Part shown: positions 6,734-13,162 of the stretch, piece after piece | Numbering within the stretch: the stretch's first letter is position 1 | Layout: each line of letters opens with the position of its first letter | NCBI GenBank assembly: GCA_003245395.1 | Contig: QKDF01000023.1 | Coordinates: 1-13,162, forward strand | Direction: 5' to 3' | From: Clostridia bacterium | GTDB lineage: Bacteria; Bacillota; Clostridia; Oscillospirales; Oscillospiraceae | DNA length: 13,162 nt | Translations under genes and position numbers: made by a program | Notes under the pieces: model-generated | The model's input: the letters and a program-made list of their open reading frames with translations, nothing else | The model's database searches: none | What the model was told of the DNA's origin: nothing

Positions 6734-7467
6734 GCGCGCTCATTGAATTTCAGGACGTCTGCAAAACATACGAGATGGGCGATACAATTGTCCGTGCTGC
6801 GGATCACATCTCCATGAAGATCAACCAGGGGGAGTTCGTCGCCATCGTGGGACAGTCCGGCTCCGGCAAATCCACCTGTATGAACATCATCGGCTGTCTG
6901 GATGTTCCCACCTCCGGGAACTATCTGCTTGACGGCAGGGACGTGGGAAAAATGAACAAGAACGAGTTGGCGGAAATCCGCAACGAGAAGCTAGGATTCA
7001 TTTTCCAGCAGTACAATCTGCTTGCCAAGCTGACGCTGATCGAAAATGTGGAGGTGCCCCTGATGTATGCGGGCGTCTCCAGAAACGAACGGCGGGAGCG
7101 GGCAAAGACGGTGCTGGAGATGGTCGGGCTGGGAGGTAAGACGGCTCATAAGCCCAATCAGCTCTCCGGCGGCCAGCAGCAGCGTGTGTCCATTGCCCGG
7201 GCCCTCGTGGGGGAGCCGGCCGTCATTCTGGCCGACGAGCCTACCGGTGCACTGGATTCCCATACGGGCCGGGAGGTACTGGCGCTGCTGCAGAAGCTCC
7301 ACGATGCGGGCAACACCGTGGTGCTGATTACCCACGACAACTCCATCGCGGTGCAGGCGCAGCGCATCATCCGTCTGGAAGACGGCCGCGTCGTTTACGA
7401 CGGAGACGCTCATGCCCCTGAAGCTGTTGTCAGCCCGGGCGCGGCGGGAATGAGGAGTGCAGTATGA
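6730..7467 (+). CDS. ABC exporter ATP-binding protein (MacB/LolD/YknY-like)
   Basis: This 245-residue ATPase has every ABC motif: Walker [10 protein letters not shown] (41-49), Q-loop FIFQQYN (Q93/Q94), signature LSGGQ (145-149), Walker B VILADE (165-170), D-loop ALD (174-176) and H-loop ITHD (H202). The '[27 protein letters not shown]' stretch and '[17 protein letters not shown]' are typical of the MacB/LolD/FtsE branch, which powers substrate movement without a classical translocation pore. Here it is a separate polypeptide rather than fused to the permease as in E. coli MacB. Its start overlaps the adaptor stop by four bases, and its stop overlaps the permease start the same way, indicating translational coupling of the three exporter genes. 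The C-terminal 20 residues beyond the core are low-complexity. Confidence 0.96.
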   Translation: MSALIEFQDVCKTYEMGDTIVRAADHISMKINQGEFVAIVGQSGSGKSTCMNIIGCLDVPTSGNYLLDGRDVGKMNKNELAEIRNEKLGFIFQQYNLLAKLTLIENVEVPLMYAGVSRNERRERAKTVLEMVGLGGKTAHKPNQLSGGQQQRVSIARALVGEPAVILADEPTGALDSHTGREVLALLQKLHDAGNTVVLITHDNSIAVQAQRIIRLEDGRVVYDGDAHAPEAVVSPGAAGMRSAV

Positions 7468-8660
7468 AGCTGATAGAATCTTTCCAGCTGGCTCTGAAAA
7501 ATATTCTCGGCAGCAAAATGCGGACCCTTCTGACAATGCTGGGTATCGTGATCGGCATCACGGCTGTTATTGTGATTGTGGGCATCGGCAACGGCATGAA
7601 AAATTACATGGAGGCCCAGTTTGCCGAGTTGGGCACCAATACGCTGACAGTATCGATCCGGGGCCGCGGGTCTTCCCGCAGTGTGTCGGTAGACCAGATG
7701 TATCAGTTGGTGGAAGACAATCCTCAGCTGCTTGACGAGGTTTCCCCCACTGTCAGTATGAGCGGCACGGTGAAAATCGGGACGGATACAAGCGATTCCA
7801 CCTCCGTAACCGGCGTGAGTGAAGAGTACTTTGACATGCGCGGCTATACCATCTCTCAGGGACGGGGGCTGCAGTATGTGGATGTATCCGCCCGCAAACG
7901 GGTGTGTGTCATCGGGACGTATCTGGCCCAGACGTATTATGACGGGAATCCCGTGGGTCAGAGCATCAAGATCGGTCAAGACAAATTTACCATCGTGGGC
8001 GTGATGACTGCGCAGGCCGATGACCCGGAGGAAGGCGGAACCGATGACTGCATCTATCTGCCCTATACCACCGCGGCACGCCTATCTCAGACCGGGACGA
8101 TCTCCAGCTATCTGTTCACTGTAACAGATGAAGATCAGGCGGCTGACGCAAAGACGCTGGTAGAGAACACGCTGTATAAAGTATTTGATGACGACAGCGT
8201 CTATAACGTGACCAGCATGGCGGAGATGCTGGATACCATGACCCAGATGATCAATGTGGTCATTACGGTTTTGGCTGTGATCGCGGCCATTTCCCTGGTG
8301 GTGGGCGGCATCGGCATTATGAATATCATGCTGGTTTCCGTGACCGAGCGAACCCGGGAAATCGGCATCCGAAAGGCGCTGGGCGCCAAGGAACGTTACA
8401 TCATGCAGCAGTTTGTCATCGAAGCGGCAACTACCTCTGCGCTGGGCGGTATTATGGGGATTGTCTTTGGCTATGTTCTCTGCGGAGTTGCGACGGTAAT
8501 AATCGGCCAGCTGAGCAGTGAGAGCATCACCGTTTCCCCATCTATGAATTCCATTATCCTGGCGGTGGGTGTCTCCGCTGCCATCGGAATCGTCTTCGGT
8601 TATTTGCCGGCGAAAAAAGCTGCCCGATTGAATCCCATTGACGCACTGCGATACGATTGA
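7464..8660 (+). CDS. MacB/FtsX-type ABC transporter permease
   Basis: This 398-residue membrane protein has the 4-helix MacB/FtsX layout. An N-terminal helix (about 20-41) sits in the conserved context 'ALKNILGSKMRTLLTMLGIVIGI'. A large external MacB-core domain (about 45-255) follows, then three helices near 262-290, 326-348 and 362-381. 'GGIGIMNIMLVSVTERTREIGIRKALGA' (281-308) is the family's hallmark coupling loop, and the C-terminal 'PAKKAARLNPIDALRYD' is the usual end of this family. It pairs with the upstream ATPase and adaptor. MacB-type complexes export peptides, lipids or antimicrobials and act by mechanotransmission; the substrate here is unknown. GAGGAG (7452-7457) is six bases before the ATG, and the start overlaps the ATPase stop (ATGA). 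Confidence 0.95.
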   Translation: MKLIESFQLALKNILGSKMRTLLTMLGIVIGITAVIVIVGIGNGMKNYMEAQFAELGTNTLTVSIRGRGSSRSVSVDQMYQLVEDNPQLLDEVSPTVSMSGTVKIGTDTSDSTSVTGVSEEYFDMRGYTISQGRGLQYVDVSARKRVCVIGTYLAQTYYDGNPVGQSIKIGQDKFTIVGVMTAQADDPEEGGTDDCIYLPYTTAARLSQTGTISSYLFTVTDEDQAADAKTLVENTLYKVFDDDSVYNVTSMAEMLDTMTQMINVVITVLAVIAAISLVVGGIGIMNIMLVSVTERTREIGIRKALGAKERYIMQQFVIEAATTSALGGIMGIVFGYVLCGVATVIIGQLSSESITVSPSMNSIILAVGVSAAIGIVFGYLPAKKAARLNPIDALRYD

Positions 8661-8673
8661 CAGGAGAGGAATC

Positions 8674-10542
8674 ATGACTATGAAAAAACGAATTTGTGCG
8701 CTGGCGCTGGCATTATGCACGGCGGTTGCGCTGCTGACGGTTCCGGCCAATGCCACCGTCAGCGCGGACAGCGGTGAGGTACAGACCATCCGCGCCCTTG
8801 GAATTCTGGTGGGTGACACCAGCGGAAATCTCAATCTGGACGGGAATGTAACCCGTGCCCAGTTTGCCAAGATGCTGGTGAATGCCTCCTCGTATAAAGA
8901 CAGCGTGGGTGACAGTACCGGCGTGTCCCTGTTCAAAGACGTCAAAAGCGATTACTGGGCTTCCCAGTACATCAAAATTGCGGTGGATGAGGGCTGGATG
9001 ATCGGTTATACCGATGGAACTTTCCGCCCTTACCAGTCCATTACGCTGGAGCAGGCCTGTACCACCGTGCTGCGCCTGCTGGGGTATGACTCCTCCTCGC
9101 TGGCAGGGTCCTTCCCTGCGGCGCAGCTGTCCAAGGCCAGCGCGCTGGGTCTGCGGGATCAGATTACCCTGAAACAGGGTGGGGTCATGACCCGATCCGA
9201 CTGCGTATACCTGTTTTACAATGCACTGACGGCACAAAACAGCTCCGGCCAGACCTATGCCAGCGCCTTGGGCTATACGGTGACCAACGGTCAGGTAGAC
9301 TATGCCGCTATCGTTTCAGCGAATCTCAGCGGGCCCTATGTGGCGTCCTCCGGCGGCAGTCTGGATCTGCCCTTTACCGCGGCTGCCGTTTACCGTGACG
9401 GAAAGGTGTCCACGCTTTCTGCGGTCAGCCAGTACGATGTGTATTACTATAACGCGGGACTCCGGACGGTGTGGACCTATACGGATCGGGCCGGCGGCAC
9501 CATCACGGCCCTGTCACCCAATTCGGCGGCCCCGACCAGCGTAACCGTGGGCGGTACATCTTATACCATCGGCACTGCCACCGCGGCCTATAAGCTCTCT
9601 GCTCTGGGCGGCTTCCAGGTGGGCGACACGGCGCTGCTGCTGCTGGGGATGAATGGCGAAGTGGTGGACGTGGTCAGCGGCTCTGCCGTGGATACGATCT
9701 ATTACGGCGTTGTCACCGCCAGTTCCACAGGGTCTTCTGTTTCCGGCGACGCCACTGTGGTGACCAATGTCACCGTGGCCTGCACCGACGGGACGGAGCA
9801 TACGTTCTCCGTGAATAAAAACACCTCTTACACCGTGGGTGCTCTGGTATCTGCCAGCATCGCCGACGGCGGAACCTCTGTCAGCACGCTGTCTGCCAAG
9901 ACGCTCAGCGGCACAGTGAACAGCGGCGCCACCAAGCTGGGCAGCTATACGTTTGCCTCCAACGTCCAGATCATCGATACGACTTCCACCGGCGCCTGGG
10001 CGAAAATTTATCCCTCCCGTCTGGCCGGTTGCACCATCAGTTCCTCCGCCGTGCGGTATTATGTGCTTAATTCCAGCGGTGAAATCAGCCGCCTGATCCT
10101 CAATGACGCCACGGGCGATACCTGGAATTACTGCTATATGATCTCGGCCAATGTCGTATCCAGCAGCACCAGCACCTCCGTCTCCTCCAGTTATACCTAT
10201 ATCATGAATGGCACGACCAAAACCATCAGCAGCAGCTCCACGGCATACTCCGTTACCACCGGTGGCGCTGCGATCCGGTTTTCCTCAGACGGCAGTGTCA
10301 GCGCCATGAAGAATATGACCTCCGGGACAATCTCCACGCTTGGCACCCTCACAGCCGTCTCCGGGAGCAAAACCTATCAGTTGGATGACAATGTGCAGGT
10401 TTATCTGAAGAAGGACAGCGGCTATTACCAGGTTTCCCTGTCCTCGGTCAATACGAGCGACTATACCCTCACAGGTTGGTATGACAACTTTGGTTGTTCT
10501 GCCGGAGGGCGTATCCGGGTTATCATTGCCGTGGCAAAGTAA
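8674..10542 (+). CDS. Secreted S-layer-homology (SLH) domain protein, last gene of the exporter operon
   Basis: This 622-residue protein has a Sec signal peptide (MKKRICALALALCTAVALLTV) with likely cleavage after ANA (residues 25-27). Three SLH repeats follow at about 33-75, 88-137 and 148-186. The second is canonical: 'FKDVKSDYWASQYIKIAVDEGWMIGYTDGTFRPYQSITLEQA'. SLH domains bind pyruvylated secondary cell-wall polymer and hold proteins on the cell surface. Residues from about 200 to the end are rich in Ser, Thr, Gly and Val with beta-like character, and I do not recognise a domain there. The start chosen has AGGAG (8662-8666) seven bases before it. A second ATG six bases on (MKKR) is possible, and the upstream in-frame TTG overlapping the permease gene is unlikely. 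It begins 13 bases after the permease stop with no terminator between, so it is probably co-transcribed with the exporter. Confidence 0.9.
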   Translation: MTMKKRICALALALCTAVALLTVPANATVSADSGEVQTIRALGILVGDTSGNLNLDGNVTRAQFAKMLVNASSYKDSVGDSTGVSLFKDVKSDYWASQYIKIAVDEGWMIGYTDGTFRPYQSITLEQACTTVLRLLGYDSSSLAGSFPAAQLSKASALGLRDQITLKQGGVMTRSDCVYLFYNALTAQNSSGQTYASALGYTVTNGQVDYAAIVSANLSGPYVASSGGSLDLPFTAAAVYRDGKVSTLSAVSQYDVYYYNAGLRTVWTYTDRAGGTITALSPNSAAPTSVTVGGTSYTIGTATAAYKLSALGGFQVGDTALLLLGMNGEVVDVVSGSAVDTIYYGVVTASSTGSSVSGDATVVTNVTVACTDGTEHTFSVNKNTSYTVGALVSASIADGGTSVSTLSAKTLSGTVNSGATKLGSYTFASNVQIIDTTSTGAWAKIYPSRLAGCTISSSAVRYYVLNSSGEISRLILNDATGDTWNYCYMISANVVSSSTSTSVSSSYTYIMNGTTKTISSSSTAYSVTTGGAAIRFSSDGSVSAMKNMTSGTISTLGTLTAVSGSKTYQLDDNVQVYLKKDSGYYQVSLSSVNTSDYTLTGWYDNFGCSAGGRIRVIIAVAK

Positions 10543-10550
10543 AAACGCAG

Positions 10551-10586
10551 ACCGGCCCGTGCTGAAAAGCACGGGCCGGTTTTTTT
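10551..10586. terminator. Bidirectional terminator with GAAA tetraloop
   Basis: A perfect 13-bp stem, ACCGGCCCGTGCT (10551-10563) and AGCACGGGCCGGT (10568-10580), has a GAAA loop and is followed by T7 (10580-10586) on the plus strand, ending the exporter/SLH operon. Read on the minus strand, the same stem follows the stop of the small thioredoxin-fold gene. CTGCGTTTTTAC comes after it, so the stem probably terminates both converging transcripts. Confidence 0.93.
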
Positions 10587-10911
10587 AATCGCAGTACTGC
10601 CGCAATAAGTCGTGCAGAGCCGCATCGTCGGGCGGATAGTCCCAGCAGCGCAGTACCCCGTCAATCGCCAGAGCCGGAGTACACCGGGCGGTTGGGTCGT
10701 CCGCCGAGATCGAGGCATGAAGAGCCTTGCAGCCCGGACAGTAAGCATACAGGCAGGAGACCTGCAGTCCCATGGCCTCGATCTTTTCTTCGTCCAGAAT
10801 TTTCTCGGCGGTGCAGTCCAGCCCAAGTTCCGCTATGGCGGTTTGTATACGCTCCAGGAAAAAATCATTGCGCCCGCAGGTGGAGGCAAACAATTGGATG
10901 TGATGATGCAT
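10585..10911 (-). CDS. Small thioredoxin-fold protein with displaced CxxC
   Basis: This 108-residue cytoplasmic protein (no signal peptide) resembles the thioredoxin_3/redox-active disulfide proteins. It has a beta strand and first helix (IQLFASTCGRNDFFLERIQTAI), the 'AELGLDCTAEKILDEEKIEAMGL' middle, and a cis-proline-like segment 'CTPALAIDGVL' (residues 77-87). The usual N-terminal CxxC is reduced to a single cysteine (C12-GRN). A CPGC motif (C58-C61) lies instead inside an apparent insertion of about 25 residues before the cis-proline. There are eight cysteines in all, suggesting redox or metal-binding chemistry. The start is set by AAAGGAGC (10916-10923, minus strand) about five bases upstream. 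It is alone on its strand, convergent with the SLH gene and divergent from the phosphoesterase. The exact role is unknown. Confidence 0.75.
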   Translation of the reverse strand: MHHHIQLFASTCGRNDFFLERIQTAIAELGLDCTAEKILDEEKIEAMGLQVSCLYAYCPGCKALHASISADDPTARCTPALAIDGVLRCWDYPPDDAALHDLLRQYCD

Positions 10912-10920
10912 GGGAGCTCC

Positions 10921-10946
10921 TTTCCTCCGCGGCGGCGGAGAGGAAA
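10921..10946 (-). promoter_or_regulatory. Hairpin overlapping the ribosome site of the thioredoxin-fold gene
   Basis: TTTCCTCCGC (10921-10930) pairs with GCGGAGAGGAAA (10935-10946) as two 5-bp segments around a two-base bulge, with a GGCG loop. On the minus strand its 3' arm (GCGGAGGAAA) runs into the Shine-Dalgarno AAAGGAGC, so folding could limit ribosome access. The T-run on the plus strand (10947-10953) could make it resemble a terminator, but no gene leads into it from that side. Confidence 0.35.
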
Positions 10947-10993
10947 TTTTTTTCAGCATAGCATATTCCGCGGGAAATTGCCAGAGGTTCCGG

Positions 10994-11022
10994 TTGCCAC
11001 AGCCGGATACATGGGGTATACT
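10994..11022 (+). promoter_or_regulatory. Promoter for phosphoesterase-GluQRS genes
   Basis: TTGCCA (10994-10999) and TATACT (11017-11022) are 17 bases apart. Transcription would start near 11029, about 25 bases before the phosphoesterase ATG. A second TTGCCA lies 16 bases upstream (10978-10983). Assigned from consensus and spacing only. Confidence 0.7.
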
Positions 11023-11054
11023 GGCGGCAGAGTAAAACAAAGCGAGGAATGCAT

Positions 11055-11534
11055 ATGAAACTCCTGGTGGTTTCCGATTCCCACGGGAACGTGGATAATA
11101 TGGTGCGGGCGGTGGAACAGGTTCAGCCGGACCGGATTCTGCATCTGGGTGACGGCTGGCGGGACGCCGAGGAGCTGCATGCCATTTTCCCCCACATTCC
11201 GCTGGATCAGGTTCCCGGCAACTGCGACTTTCTTTCGGCAGAGCCGCCGGTGAAGGTGCTGTGTGTGGAAGACAAGCGCATTGTCATGTGCCACGGGCAC
11301 ACCTATCGGGTGAAAGAAGGTCTGCTGGATGCGGGCTATGCCGCCCAGGAGCAGCAGGCAGACTTGTTTTTGTTCGGACATACCCATCGCCCCACCCAGG
11401 AGTGGGCGGGCAAATCGCTGATGGTAAATCCGGGCAGCATAGGCTACTGGGGCAATCCCTCCTATGCGGTGGTGACGATTGACGGCGGAAAACTGACAGC
11501 GGACCTGTGCCGCCTGAACGAGGGAACACGATGA
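11055..11534 (+). CDS. YfcE/MJ0936-family metallophosphoesterase
   Basis: This 159-residue calcineurin-like phosphodiesterase has the full metal-binding set: SDSHG (D8, H10), HLGDG (D33), GNCD (N57), CHGH (H80) and FGHTH (H109, H111). 'NPGSIGYWG' is the conserved loop of this short family. These enzymes use two metal ions (often Mn or Ni) to hydrolyse phosphodiesters such as bis-p-nitrophenyl phosphate in vitro; natural substrates are generally unknown. The ATG at 11055 is preferred because GAGGAA (11044-11049) lies six bases upstream. An ATG at 11049 is in frame but overlaps that site. The gene end overlaps the next start by four bases (ATGA), so translation of the two is probably coupled. 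Confidence 0.93.
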   Translation: MKLLVVSDSHGNVDNMVRAVEQVQPDRILHLGDGWRDAEELHAIFPHIPLDQVPGNCDFLSAEPPVKVLCVEDKRIVMCHGHTYRVKEGLLDAGYAAQEQQADLFLFGHTHRPTQEWAGKSLMVNPGSIGYWGNPSYAVVTIDGGKLTADLCRLNEGTR

Positions 11535-12475
11535 CCGTGGGGCGGTTCGCACCTTCTCCCAGCGGACGGATGCACCTGGGCAATCTGATGACCGCTCTGT
11601 TGGCTTGGCTGAGCGCGAAGCATTGCGGTGGGAGGATTGTCCTGCGGATTGAAGATTTGGACACGGACCGGTGCCTGCCGGAGTATGTCCGGCAGATCGA
11701 GGCCGATTTCCGGACGCTGGGCCTGGTTTGGGACGAGGGCGGCAGTGACGGCGGGTCCAACGGGCCCTACTTCCAAAGTGGGAGGGGAGAGCGGTACGCT
11801 GCGGCGCTGAAAAAGCTGGAGGAGCAAGGCTTGGTTTACCCCTGCTTCTGCACCAGAGCACAGCTCCATGCCGCATCCGCGCCCCATCGGGAGGACGGAC
11901 AGGCAGTCTATCCGGGAACCTGCCGGAGCCTTACGCCTGCCCAGGCCGCCGCACGGCAGCGGGAGACGGAAAGACCGCCCGCTCTGCGGCTGCGGGTGCC
12001 GGACAAAGAGATTGCCTTTACAGATGGGCGAATGGGATTATATCGGGAAAATCTGGCCCGGGAGTGCGGAGATTTCCTCCTGCGGCGTTCGGACGGGCTG
12101 TGGGCCTATCAATTGGCGGTGGTGGTGGACGACGCGGCCATGGGCGTGACGGAGGTGGTGCGGGGCTCGGACCTGCTGTCCTCCACGCCGCGGCAGCTGC
12201 TGCTTTACGACCTGCTGGGACTGCCCGCACCGCGCTTTATTCATAGCCCATTGCTGCTGGCGGCGGACGGACGGCGGCTCTCCAAGCGGGAGCGCGACCT
12301 CAGTTTGGATGTTCTGCTTGCGGGAAGCACGCCGGAGGCAGTCATCGGGAAGCTGGCGTATCTGGCGGGCTTCCATCCCTCTGCCCGACCGTGCACACCG
12401 CCGGAGTTGCTGGCGGAATTTGCATGGGACAAGGTTCCCACCGGGGATCTCACGGTGCCAAAGGGCCTTTTCTGA
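11531..12475 (+). CDS. gluQRS: Glutamyl-Q tRNA(Asp) synthetase (GluQRS), truncated GluRS paralogue
   Basis: This 314-residue protein is a class I glutamyl-tRNA synthetase catalytic core without the anticodon-binding domain, the defining feature of GluQRS/YadB. It has 'RFAPSPSGRMHLGNL' with the HIGH-like HLGN (15-18), 'LRIEDLDTDR' (38-47), and zinc ligands C105-F-C107 with Y127 and C131. It also has 'GDFLLRRSDGLWAYQLAVVVDDA' and the KMSKS-like 'RLSKRE' (249-254). GluQRS activates glutamate and attaches it to queuosine at position 34 of tRNA(Asp). Whether this organism makes queuosine cannot be judged from the window. The start is the ATG overlapping the phosphoesterase stop. GAGGG at 11520-11524 is the likely ribosome site, and the in-frame ATG 24 bases upstream lies inside the previous gene. 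A discriminating GluRS is excluded by length. Confidence 0.9.
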   Translation: MTVGRFAPSPSGRMHLGNLMTALLAWLSAKHCGGRIVLRIEDLDTDRCLPEYVRQIEADFRTLGLVWDEGGSDGGSNGPYFQSGRGERYAAALKKLEEQGLVYPCFCTRAQLHAASAPHREDGQAVYPGTCRSLTPAQAAARQRETERPPALRLRVPDKEIAFTDGRMGLYRENLARECGDFLLRRSDGLWAYQLAVVVDDAAMGVTEVVRGSDLLSSTPRQLLLYDLLGLPAPRFIHSPLLLAADGRRLSKRERDLSLDVLLAGSTPEAVIGKLAYLAGFHPSARPCTPPELLAEFAWDKVPTGDLTVPKGLF

Positions 12476-12546
12476 GCCGCTGTATATTTTTTCCGCTTCT
12501 GCACACGCTATCCGTCGATACCGAAATGCGGGAGGAGAGAAAAACC

Positions 12547-13146
12547 ATGGCTGCGGATTTTCAAAACAGTGAGACGAAAACGAATCTGATGCGGGCCTTC
12601 GCCGGCGAGAGTCAGGCCAGGAACCGCTATACCTTTGCCGCGTCCCAGGCAAAACGGGAAGGACTGCATGTGGTGGAGGCGGTGTTCCGTTTTACCGCCG
12701 ACCAGGAAAAAGAGCATGCGGAGATTTTCTATAAGCATCTCAAGGCCCTGGCCGGACAGAATATTGCCATCGACGGGGCCTATCCCGTGGACATTGCCGA
12801 CTCGGCGGTGCAGCTGCTGCGCTTTGCCCAGCACAATGAATATGAGGAGCACGACCCGGTCTATAAATCCTTTGGAGAGACGGCCCGGCAGGAGGGATTT
12901 GTCCGGGTGGCGGATTCCTTTGAGCGGATTGCGGGGATTGAAAAAATCCACGGCGACCGATTCGGCCATCTGGCGGATCTGATCGAGCAGGGAAAGCTGT
13001 TTGTGTCCGACAGTGCGTGCGGATGGATGTGCCTAAACTGCGGATACGTGTTTACCGGAAAAAACGCGCCGGAGAAGTGCCCGGTCTGCGACCACGACAA
13101 GGGCTTTTTCATCCGCCTTACCATGGCGCCGTATACGGAAAGCTGA
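12547..13146 (+). CDS. Classical rubrerythrin (ferritin-like di-iron domain plus C-terminal rubredoxin)
   Basis: This 199-residue protein has the standard rubrerythrin order. The ferritin-like domain covers about residues 8-150, with ligand motifs E21 (GESQAR), E54-x2-H57 (DQEKEH), E98 (HNEYE) and E132-x2-H135 (GIEKIH). The rubredoxin iron site lies at C162-x2-C165 (MCLNCG) and C178-x2-C181 (CPVC). Rubrerythrin reduces hydrogen peroxide to water in the cytoplasm of anaerobes using electrons from rubredoxin/NADH. GGAGGAGA (12531-12538) lies eight bases before the chosen ATG, and an ATG 21 bases upstream overlaps that site. Only 71 bases separate it from gluQRS. I see neither a terminator nor a clear promoter in them, so it may be read from the upstream promoter. 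The 16 bases after the stop to the window edge show nothing. Confidence 0.94.
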   Translation: MAADFQNSETKTNLMRAFAGESQARNRYTFAASQAKREGLHVVEAVFRFTADQEKEHAEIFYKHLKALAGQNIAIDGAYPVDIADSAVQLLRFAQHNEYEEHDPVYKSFGETARQEGFVRVADSFERIAGIEKIHGDRFGHLADLIEQGKLFVSDSACGWMCLNCGYVFTGKNAPEKCPVCDHDKGFFIRLTMAPYTES

Positions 13147-13162
13147 ATAAGGCCCGGAGACA

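Noticed and set aside
10978..10999. TTGCCA repeated 16 bases apart as a possible operator pair
   Set aside because: Six-base repeats are too short to be significant here, and one copy already serves as the -35 element.
10953..11876. Minus-strand open frame of about 300 residues opposite the phosphoesterase and gluQRS
   Set aside because: The plus-strand genes carry complete catalytic motifs. The minus frame is Arg/Pro/Ser-rich with no recognisable domain or start signal.
12476..12546. TATATTTTTT just after the gluQRS stop as a terminator or promoter element
   Set aside because: No stem precedes the T-run, and no -35 element lies at the right distance from TATATT.

Overview
The window looks like a chromosomal segment of an anaerobic, Gram-positive gut-type Clostridia bacterium, most likely Oscillospiraceae (Flavonifractor/Oscillibacter-like). 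This rests on three things: moderately high GC coding with AGGAGG-type ribosome sites, two rubrerythrins (oxidative-stress proteins of anaerobes), and an S-layer-homology (SLH) envelope protein beside a MacAB-type exporter. The taxon is an inference from gene content; no rRNA or species marker is present.

Layout, left to right: (1) the C-terminal end of an EF-G family GTPase, closed by a hairpin terminator. (2) A 'reverse' rubrerythrin (rubredoxin domain first) with its own strong UUCG-loop terminator. (3) An XRE-type regulator whose membrane-spanning C-terminal half lies in another frame, so the gene appears frameshifted at a T4 run. (4) A HAD phosphatase with its own promoter and a 17-bp hairpin terminator. 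(5) On the minus strand, a solitary OppA-like lipoprotein. (6) A 376-bp divergent intergenic region with a good promoter for each direction and a structured 5' leader. (7) A four-gene plus-strand operon: a large membrane-fusion adaptor, an ABC ATPase, a MacB/FtsX-type permease and a secreted SLH protein. The first three genes are joined by ATGA overlaps, and the operon ends at a bidirectional terminator. (8) On the minus strand, a small thioredoxin-fold protein with a displaced CxxC. (9) Divergently on the plus strand, a YfcE/MJ0936-type phosphodiesterase overlapping a GluQRS-like tRNA-modifying synthetase, then a classical rubrerythrin (rubredoxin domain last).

Functionally, the adaptor, ATPase and permease should form a MacAB/YknXYZ-like exporter. 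The co-transcribed SLH protein suggests that this exporter serves, or is coupled to, the cell envelope. The two rubrerythrins of opposite domain order bracket the window and fit peroxide defence in an anaerobe. No CRISPR array, transposase, tRNA, rRNA or phage gene was seen. Most of the window is ordinary chromosomal content. The least ordinary parts are the duplicated-module adaptor with its glycine tail, the SLH-exporter linkage, the leader hairpin in front of that operon, the atypical thioredoxin-fold protein and the split regulator.
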